Shown one piece after another: positions 7,412-17,600 of a DNA stretch of 22,061 nucleotides. This stretch comes from a virus. Numbering within the stretch: the first letter of the stretch is position 1; every line of letters begins with the position of its first letter. The translations under genes and the position numbers were made by a program. Under the pieces are notes generated by a model that worked only from the letters and a program-made list of their open reading frames with translations, was not told where the DNA came from and searched no databases. Where the stretch lies: positions 1 to 22,061 of the IMG/VR virus record IMGVR_UViG_3300006929_000145, one strand, 5' to 3'.

Positions 7412-8638
7412 ATGGCAAATGAAGAAACATTAGCAGATGTAATAACAAGTATACCTGATTTATTAATGAAAGCCGCTACATTAAAGGGGCAATCAGATAT
7501 AAAAGATACACAAATGCAGACACAGGAGATGAATAATAAGCAAAAAGCTCTTGAAATGGAAGTGTATAGAAAAGAACGTGGTATGGATGCGGCAGGCTTT
7601 GGAAACCTAGAAGCGACTGATTATTTTGAAAAATTAGCATATTCACCTGCAACTTTAAAATTACAAAATGGAGAATTGACATATCAAGGAAAAGATGCTT
7701 TTCCTACATTACAAGAAGCGAAAAAGAAATATAAAGATATAGTTACCAAAGGTGGTAAGCAAATGACTGATTCTGACTCACGTATGTTCCACCAACAATG
7801 GAATGAAATAGTTGGAATACGTAATAGGATGTTAAAGTCTGAATTACAAACTTGGAATCAACAAGGTTATGATAAAGAAGATTTACAGTCTGTTATAGCC
7901 AATAATCCTATACTTGAACAGTCAATTTATAATTTAAAAGGTTACACCGATGAAGAATCTTCATTATTTTATTCAAAATTTTTACCTAAGAAAAGTGTAG
8001 ATTTCTTTGATAGAGTATCAGATAGTCCAATGTCTACTCTTGGAATTGGTGTTGGTACTGCAATTGCAGCTGAAGGTGGATATAAATATCTTACAGGAGC
8101 AGACCCTGAAGCTATGAAAGGCTTAGGTCAGGAAGTAAAAGATGCAAAAGCACAATTAGAGTCTATTAAAAATCAAAAGCGTTATAAAGGTAAAGTGGGT
8201 GATATACGTGCTGCTAAAGACTTATTAAAAGAGGCTCAAGGTAAATTTGATAAAGCTAAAATAGAAAATACTAGATGGAGGAAATTTAGTAAAAGTAACA
8301 TTGGTAAAGGAATGAAAGGTGTTGGTACTTTAAAAGGTTTTGCCCCTATGATAGCAGCATATGGTGGTGAAAAAGTTGGTGGATTTATAGGTGGTGATAA
8401 AGGTGCAGCAATAGGTAAAGGTACTGCAGCTGGTGCTGTAGGTGTGTCATTAAGTAAATATGTTTTAAAGAGATTAGCGCAAGCAGCGCCTAGTATTGCT
8501 GGTAAAGTTGGATTAGCAGCTATGGCTGATGGCCCTGTACTTCCTTGGGGAGATGTAGTTGGGGCCGCTATGGGAGCTGGAATGAGTATAGTTGAAGTTG
8601 TTTCCGCTTATAATGATTGGAATAAAGCCAACAAATAA
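7412..8638 (+). CDS. Probable internal virion / ejection protein with membrane-active segment
   Basis: The 408-residue protein begins with ATG after AAAGGATAGTATT. Residues 1-60 are a polar helix rich in Gln and Met (QMQTQEMNNKQKALEMEVYR). A globular-looking middle with several Trp and Tyr follows. From about 205 there is a small apolar segment (STLGIGVGTAIAAEGGY), then a Lys-rich coiled-coil stretch. A Gly/Ala-rich C-terminal half (about 305-400) contains MIAAYGGEKVGGFIGG and AAIGKGTAAGAVGVSL. Such alternating Gly/Ala segments resemble the membrane-inserting parts of ejected virion proteins. It lies directly upstream of the giant gene (9-nt gap). Function is inferred from composition and context only. 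Confidence 0.7.
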   Translation: MANEETLADVITSIPDLLMKAATLKGQSDIKDTQMQTQEMNNKQKALEMEVYRKERGMDAAGFGNLEATDYFEKLAYSPATLKLQNGELTYQGKDAFPTLQEAKKKYKDIVTKGGKQMTDSDSRMFHQQWNEIVGIRNRMLKSELQTWNQQGYDKEDLQSVIANNPILEQSIYNLKGYTDEESSLFYSKFLPKKSVDFFDRVSDSPMSTLGIGVGTAIAAEGGYKYLTGADPEAMKGLGQEVKDAKAQLESIKNQKRYKGKVGDIRAAKDLLKEAQGKFDKAKIENTRWRKFSKSNIGKGMKGVGTLKGFAPMIAAYGGEKVGGFIGGDKGAAIGKGTAAGAVGVSLSKYVLKRLAQAAPSIAGKVGLAAMADGPVLPWGDVVGAAMGAGMSIVEVVSAYNDWNKANK

Positions 8639-8647
8639 AGGAGGAGT

Positions 8648-11600
8648 ATGTCGCTATTTACGCCATTTAGCGTAGGACAACCTTCGCAAGAGGAGCAATC
8701 TCGTGGAGCTAGTCAACAAGAATTTCAACCTACCTGGGATGTTAAAACAACACGTGAAAGAATTAATCACTATAATTCTAATCAAGACTTTTATACTGAA
8801 TCAGATAAAGAGAGTATAAGACAACACGCTGCTTATCATAATGTACCATTCTATGAAGGCGAATTTGACCTTATAGATGCATTTAAACAGGCAGGAGCAG
8901 GGTTCTTTGAAGGGTTTACTACTTTAAACCTAATGGAGCCTGCTGATAATGAATACGAACAAATATTTAGAAACCTAGGTCATTTAGCAGGATTTGCTCC
9001 TGGTATTATGGCTACACCTTTGAATTTAGGAGCTAAGGTCGTTAAAGGCGTTGGCCTATCTAGGTTAGCTAAAACTGCTGCGGCATTGAATGACAAATCA
9101 ATTCCAATGGCAGGTGCAAAATTCTTAACTAAAAAGGCAAAAGAAATAGTGAGACCTGCATTAGGTATGGCTACTACAGGTAAAGCTGGAGCAGCTTCAG
9201 ATGCATTAGGATTTCTTACTGGAAATAAAGCACGTCATATAATGGAAGGAGCTTTTCATTTAGGGGCTGCCTCTGCAATATCATCATGGCAAGGTGGAGT
9301 TGACCAAATGATGCATGGTTTTATACATGGTGCTGGGGCTGGTGGTGTATTTAGAGCTATTGGTAATGTAGCATTAACAGGTTCAGAAACATCTCAAAAG
9401 GTTATGCGTGGTCTAGCAGGTTCATTATTTATGGGACTACCATCTACTATGAGAGGAGCTACAACCCCTGAGCAAGTATATGAATATACAATGGGTGCTT
9501 TCTTTGGTAAGTCAGAACGTCCTTGGACACAAGCTAAAGCAGGTAAATTCTTAAAAAGCATGCAAGAACGTGCTCAAAAAGACCCTGAATTAAGAGCAAC
9601 TATGGACCCAGAAATGCATCCTGAGTTTGCAGAACTCCCTCCAGAGGTAAAACCTATTGTAAAAGAAATGGCTATTAAGTCATTTGGTACTCCTGAAGAA
9701 AGATTATTAAGAGCTGCTTTTGTAGGTGGACAGATTAATCCTGCTAAACTTGGAGAGATACCTGCTCAAGTTGAAGGATATGAGGTTGAGCAAGTTATAG
9801 GACCAACAGGAGAAGTTACATTACGTCCTAAAAAGAGTTTCTTAGATAAATTTATAACACGTATGGCTAGTGGTGGTGCTGAAGGAGCTGATAGAGCTTG
9901 GGCAGCAGCTGCTGATAAGCTTAATATTCCTATTTTTAATTTTACATTTTCAGAACATCAAGCTCAAGCTATGCTTAATAAAGGCTTTACAAGAAAATTA
10001 ACTAAATCTCAATTAGAAGATGCTAATGCTGAAGTAACTAAATCTAGTATTAGCCTTGATAGACCTATAGAGAATATGTCAGAATACGTGTTGAATTTAC
10101 AAAGACGTACTTGGCATAATATTCAAGCTGTAAGTTCTGTATATGCAGTAGGGCCATTATTGCGTAAGGGTTCTCTAAAGATGAAGGCTGTAGATGGTGG
10201 TACTGGTTGGGGTGTTGATATGGCAATACGTAATAATAAAGATGTATACGTATTTGATAATAGTAGTAAAGCTAGACATCAAGGTGCAATTACTAATAGA
10301 TGGTATAAATATAATAGAGGATTAGAGACTTTTCAAGAAATTAAAGGAGAACCTCCTCAGCCTCCTAAAAATTGGGCTGGGATAGGGGCTCGAGAAATCA
10401 GTAAAAGTGGCGAGAATGCTATAAATTCGTTCTTAAACAAGCACTTTGAAGGTAAATCAGTTACTCCATCTAAAGAAGAATTAGAATTAATTAAATCTGC
10501 TAAGGCTAAAGGTGAATTAGCTACAGAATCTATAATAGATAATACTAAGAAGCGTATTAAGGAGACTGAAGAAGCTATTGAATTAGGTGAAACTGAATTA
10601 GGAGATATGGCTTTTGGCGAAGAAATAGCTGGAAGAAAAACTAAGACTGATGAACGTATTAAATTAGAAACAGACTTATCAGATTTATATATAGAATTAG
10701 AAACTTTAGATAAAGAATTAGAAACTTATATTGCTAGAGAAGAACCTTCAGTAGTGAATATTGAAAGTGGCAAGGTGCTTAGAGTTAAGGCTATTCTAGG
10801 AGAGTCTAATACCAATGATACTGGTGCTGCTACTAGTATGGCTGCAACTCCTACATCTGTTGAATTTGTTAAAAAACATTTAACTAGTATGTATGATACT
10901 GCTTTATCACCACGTGAAAAACAAAATGAGATTGCATCACAATTAGTATTTAAATTATCAGAATTATCTGATTTATCTAGAACAGATAAAGTGAATCGCT
11001 CTAATGAATTAGCGGATTGGGTTAAATCTTATGCTAAAGCAAATAATATAGATATTACTTTAAATAATGAAGCAAGTGGTACTTTAAGACAATGGATGGC
11101 AAGACAAATATTTGATAGTCAAGTTGAATATCTTGGCATAAAGGATGGTAAGGTACAATTCTTAACACAACGTGGTCAAGATGGAGAGAAGAAAGTTCCA
11201 TATACATCTTCTGGTATTAGCAAAAGAAACTATGAACCCGTTAAATTAATTAATGATAAATATATTGAAGCTGGTGGTAAAGAGGATTCTCCCATTACTA
11301 TATTAGACCATATTACTATTAAAGGTGAAAAAGGTCGTAATGTAGATATGGAATTAATGCGCTATCAAGAGAAACTTGAAAGAGATTATAGATTCGCTGG
11401 AAAGAAACCAAGTCTAGCTAGAAAATTAGCTGAAAATGATTTTAATAAATTTAAAGCCAATATCTTTAAGCAAATGAATGAAAAAGGTTATTATCTATTT
11501 AGTGGACGTGGTGATTCTGATAGAATGTATTTTGCAAGATACAATCCTAAAACTGATGAAGCCTTTAAAGCTGGACTATATAAAGAGATAACCTCATTAG

Positions 11601-14600
11601 GACTAATGTATCCTGAAGCAAGGCGTATGACTAAAAGATATGTTGATACTTATAAGAATACTGTTGACGCTAAAACATTACAAGTAATGCATGATAAAGC
11701 TTATATGTCTAATCTATTATATGATATGCAAATGAATGGTTTTGATATTAGTACTCCTAAAGCTATTAGAGCTAGTGCTAAAAAGATGTTCTCTGGTAAA
11801 GGTGATTTTATATCATCGTCTAAAGCATTTAATAAACGTTCTCAAATATGGTTAAATAATGGTTATGCAGGCGACCCTGAATTTATTAAGAATTATAAGA
11901 CTGAAAAAGGTAAGAAAGTTAAACTTACTGCTGATGGTAAAGCACGTTATATATTAGTAGAAGATTTACCTGAGAAGATACGAAATCAAATGGGTCAACA
12001 CCCTAAGTTAGGTAAAAAACATCCTGATTATATTGAGGGATTTTCTTCAGATATAACACGTAAATCTACTGAACTCGGTGAGCATATTGATGGTAGTATT
12101 ATTACTGAAGATAGAACTTTAAGTGGGTTAAATGCTGATGCTGGCATGGCAGAGCATCTAGTTCAAAATAAATCATTTATAGTATCTCCTGATGGTCAAA
12201 AAGGTGCTTTATTAGGTAAATATATGATGCATAGTGCTGGTAAAACTATGTCTAAGTTTATGAGAGATAAAGGGGTTAACTTTATTATTCATGGTACTGC
12301 AGCAAAGCAAATAGGATTACGTACTAAAGGTGATTATAATGTCTCTAAAAAAGGATTAGACTTATTAGGTTCTGAAATATATGATTTAGATTTATCTCAT
12401 ATTAAATATAATTACTCTGTTAAGAGTGATGCTCATATGACTAAATGGACAAGAGCAGTTAAGCAAATGCTTGGAGCGTTATTAGATAATACTAAAGTCC
12501 CCTTTAAAAAAGATACTATTAAAGATATGCTGAATACATTAATGGACAATAGATTTGAAGGTGATGCTGTTGCTAATAAAGAGTATCAAAACTATCTTGA
12601 ATTAGACTATAATAGCCAAAAACAAAAGATTAATAGTATTATAAAGAATATTGAGAAGCTAGGTATTGAAAGTATTATTGATGGTATTAGACGTCCTGGC
12701 AATGAATTATTTGCAGAACGTGTTTATGATTACATGTTAACTAAAAATAAAGAAGTAATGGAATCAGACTATAGGGAGGGTGAGATATCTGAAGTAGAAT
12801 ATCAAAATGCTATGTTTGAGATTAATTCAGAAAATTCTGCTTATAAAAAGAAACTTACTGCTGCTAAACAGTGGAAGAAATTAAATCCAAGTGAATCTAA
12901 AAATGCTGTTAATGCTATGTTCTTTGATAAAGATGTACGTAATTATAGAATGCAAGTGATTAAAAACTTTATAGTAAGAGAAGCAACAAGACCACGTATG
13001 GCTAATTCAGCTATTGCAAGAATGAGGCCTTATGATAAGGCAATGCAAATGGATTTAGATAATGCTAATCCACGTTTAAAAGAATTAGATACTAATGATA
13101 AGATATTCTTTTTAGATAATGGCTATGAAACAATGAAGATTGATACTGGTATTGAAGGTTATGGTAAAAAAGGAATTGTTACTTTAAAAGAATTATGGGA
13201 TGGTCGTAAAGGTACTTATAAAGATATAGCTCCTGAAATATTTGAAACATTATCATTGCGTGTTCCAATGGATTCTGTGTCTGGAGCACATGGTTTAACA
13301 TTTAGAGGGTTTACAGGTAGAGCAGGATATGGTACCTTATTACATTCACGTGTTATGAGAGCTTTAGGTGGAGCTGATTTAGATGGTGATGAAGCTCACA
13401 TATATTTTGGTGGTGAAAAGAAAGGCTTTAAGAAGGCTTGGCGCGAAGGCTTTATGGCTAATAAAGAAGAATTTTATTATGAAAAAGATGGTAAAAAATA
13501 TGTTGGTGATAATAAGAAATCTGAGATACCTGAAAATGTTCGTAAAGCATTAGGAATCCCTTCTAATGTTAAGACGTATCAACATTTATTAACACAAGAA
13601 TTAGATTTTAATCAGGCAGAAAGAAAGTTATTAAATTCTAGAGGAGCTATGTACTCTCCTCATGAACGTAATAGAATATCTGAATCTGCTAGTAGAGGTA
13701 GAGCACAAATGGGTTCTAGTGCTGTAACGCCTAAACAAATGATGGCACAATTACATTCTATGTTAGGTGGCGGAGAAGGCAATAAAACACTTAATGATAA
13801 ATTTACAATAAGTAAACGTGGTGATTGGAATGATGCTAAAGGACAATATGATTATACTGATTACCAACTTATTATTACCCCAAGAACTGAAGCTAAATGG
13901 CGTAAAGTTGCTACGGAAATAGGCAGGGCTCAAGTAGCATTTTCTTCTGACCCTATGGATGAATTAGGGCTAAAATCAGCAGAAGCATGGTTTAAACTAT
14001 TACATAAATCTCATTTCAATGTTCAAATTATCGATAAAAAAACAGGTAAAAAAGCATCAGCTTCTAAATTAAACTATAATGATTTAACTGCTTGGGATTT
14101 AAAAAAAGGCTTATATGGTACTATTAATGATTTAAATAAAGCATATTGGGGTCGAAATTATAAAGAAGGTCGAAGATATACAATGGCTGAAATGCGCTCT
14201 ATGAGCGAAGGTATTTATGGTTTGGCTAATGAACAACGTAATAACTTCTTAGTTAAAGTAGGTGAAAAGCTAAATCCATTAGATTGGAGTGATAATGCTA
14301 TTGGTAGAATGGATAAACAAGCTGTAATAGAAATGTATAAAGATATCAATAAAGTTATGGCTAATCCTAAATATAACTTTTTGAAACATTTATTAGGTAG
14401 AAGTACATTTGCTGTACCTGAAAGTAAAGAATTATTACAGTCTATATATGCCATAGATAAAACACAAAAGATATGGAACTCTAACACTAAAAAGTTTGAA
14501 GAGGTTACATTCAATCTATGGGATGCTAAACAACGTAGAGAAATAGCGCAAGACCCATTTAGATTTAAAGAAGCTATTGGTAAAATTAAGGTTCGTAAAG

Positions 14601-17600
14601 ACTTAATGGATGCTACAAAACAAGGCACAAAAGAGGCTAGAGATAAAGCACGTGAAAGAATCTTAGCTGAGATTGCATATAAAGCAGAAGATTACTTTAT
14701 TAATGATATTAATGATATGGCTACATTTAAGATTATTACTGACTTGGCTGAGGGTATGTCTAAAGAACAAAGAAAAATCATTCCTGTATTACATAAATTT
14801 GTTGAAAAAATGAAATCACGTAGTTATTTATTGGCAAAAGAGCGTAATGCTTTAGGTTCTTTTGACTGGAATAGTATGAGTCCTGAAGCTATTAAAGAAG
14901 CTAAAAAATGGATGAAAGATAATAAGCTTAAACATCTCATTCCTAATGAATGGAAAACTATTAAAGAAAAGGCATCCTCTACATTAGATAGAGCTAAAAT
15001 AGATTTAGAAATACGTAAATTTAGAAAAGATAATAATTTAGATACTCAACAAGCAGAAATGTTAGATAACTTGCTATTAGGTACATATAAGCGTGGTAAT
15101 CTTACAGATATTAATGAACTGTCTAAGAAACTAACTAAAAATGACACATTAGTACGTGATATGCTAAGTCATTTACGTAGTATGGCTGCTGAAACTCAAA
15201 TGAGTAAATTAGGATGGAACTCTGAAGCTTTATCATCTGGAGAAGCTCCAATAAAAATGGTTGGGGCTATTACTAAATTCTTTAATGAGGGTTGGAAAAC
15301 TCCTGAGAAAGCTCAAATAGAAGCGGCTCAAAAAACTGCTGAAGAAATTAAAGTCAAGATGAAAGAAGAGCAAGGTCTTGATTATTTTGAAGAAGCAGCA
15401 GAAAATATAGAATTTACTACTGGATATGAAGGTTTGAAAAAAGGTGTAGAACTTAATGACCTTCCTAAAGAATCACGTTCAGAAATGGCTAAATTAATAG
15501 CAAATATCAAGGGTGAAAATAATAAATTTAAACAAAATATTAATGAAGTTATTAGAAGTTTATTGGGTAAAGATTTAAATGCTATGAATAAACAGGACTA
15601 TCAGGTCTTAAATAATTGGTTTAAAGATGTTAAAGCTGGAACTATTTGGCAACGTATTTGGGGTAAGAAATCTCCTACAGAACTTGCTAAACGACATCAT
15701 GGGCTATTTCCTCGTACAATTAATAAAGAATTAATGCGTGATGACATTGAATTAATGGAAGAAAATGGTTTATATATTACTAAGACAGGTGAGGTATTAA
15801 AAGGTAAATTAATGCGTCCTACTCAGCATATTGAAATGGTTCAAAGTTGGATAGCACGTACAATGGACTCGGCTACTAATGTTGCAGAAGATTATATACA
15901 AGGTATTAAAGAACAATTATTATTTGTTAATTCTATTAAAGATGGAGAAGTATTACGTCAAATTGCTGTTAGGGAACGAGAATTTAAATATTGGGAGAAT
16001 CTAGAATTTACTACTAGAAAAGATAGAATTAACTCTGCTGAATATAGAGAACGTTATAATGAAATTATAAAAAATCATGGTGATAAATTAGATAAAGAGT
16101 ATACTGTAGAACTTGACGGTAAGCGTAGTAAATATACAGGTAGAGAGTTAGTAGAACGTGTTAATACAGAGTATACTAAATACTTTGAAAAAATGCATAA
16201 GTTTATTAGAGGTGAAGAAGGTTGGTTAGATAAAAATAAAATGATTCTTGGTTATTATGGTAAAACTGATAGAAAATCTCCTAGGATTGACCATGATAAA
16301 TTTACTAGATATTTATTAGAAGCTTGGAGAAAAGGTGAAAATGTTACTACTAAAATTGGTGTTGATGGTTTACGTCAAGTAGCACGTTCATTAATGATAG
16401 ATATGGCTAAAGGCACTCCTGAATATGCTAAAGCATTAAAATCTCAACCTATTGAACCTACAGGTAAATGGGGAGGTTCTTTTGATTATTACTTCCCTCA
16501 TATGCATTTTAATAAGAAACTTGCTGGTGAAGGTATGAAGAAGTTAATGAAAAAGATATATGAAACTCCTTTATCAGAATTTGATGCAGACCCTAAAGTT
16601 GCAGAAGCAAAAAGAGATGCAGAAATTAAAAAGGTTATTTTTAAGAATCATACTTTAACAGGCGATTGGACTTTTGCTGAAGCTGAAGAATTTTCTAATC
16701 ATGATAGAATCATGTCTGAAATAGCAGAATCAAGAGCTCAGAAGAAAGAGAAAGTTAAATGGCCTGTTGATTTAACTAAAGCTGGCTCTATGAATAGTCG
16801 TCAATCTCATATACCTGGTTGGTCAGTAGACCCTACAGTACCTGAAGCTTATACACGTGCTATAGTAAATACGTATCATAGACAAATGGCACAGATTTTT
16901 TCACGTAATATTATGCAACAAATGTATAGAAAGATGTTACCTAAATGGGGTGAAAAACAATCTCAAGCATGGCAAAAGTTTATGCAATTATATGTTCAAG
17001 ATGCTATAGGAAACCCTACTGTTATTCCTGAATCATATATTAATGACCCTACTATGAAATTAAAAGGAACTCCATATGCATGGTGGGCTGATAGTAATGT
17101 TGAAAAGCGTATTAATAAAATTAGAGAAGGTTTAGGTTTAGGAGATAAAAGTCTACCTAAAGAATTACGTGGTGTTGATATGCAACAATTACGTCATTGG
17201 TCTAATCTTGAAGCACAATTTGAAATGGCAGCTTTATTAGCACATCCTAAGTCGATGGTAACGAATGTATTTGGTGGTACTATGCATACTATTGAAAGCT
17301 CAGGTTTTAAGAATTGGCGTAATTCACGTAATATTGGTTGGTTAAAGCAAAATATTAATGCTAAATGGAACTCTATGGAAGATGTTACACAATTTGTAAT
17401 AGAATCTGGAGTATTTCCTGAATACATGCTTTATGAAGCTGGTCTTAATAAAGAAATACGTCAAGGTAGAAATAGAGAATTTATTGAAGATGTAGCTAAG
17501 AAAATAGCTAAAACACCTGAAATGTCTAATACTACTTTAAAAGAAATTGCAAAACAATATGGAGTTAAAGATAAAATAGTACAGTTTGCTGCTAAATTTA

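Noticed and set aside
13376-13390. DLDGD as a calcium-binding EF-hand or dockerin loop
   Set aside because: The Gly required at the sixth loop position is Glu here, there is no second loop, and the flanking RxP and SP segments fit a polymerase core better.
14215-14628. 137-residue open frame on the - strand within the giant gene
   Set aside because: It lies wholly antisense to a frame with clear protein motifs, is Leu/Ser/Cys-rich as expected from reversed AT-rich codons, and has no supporting ribosome-binding site or domain.
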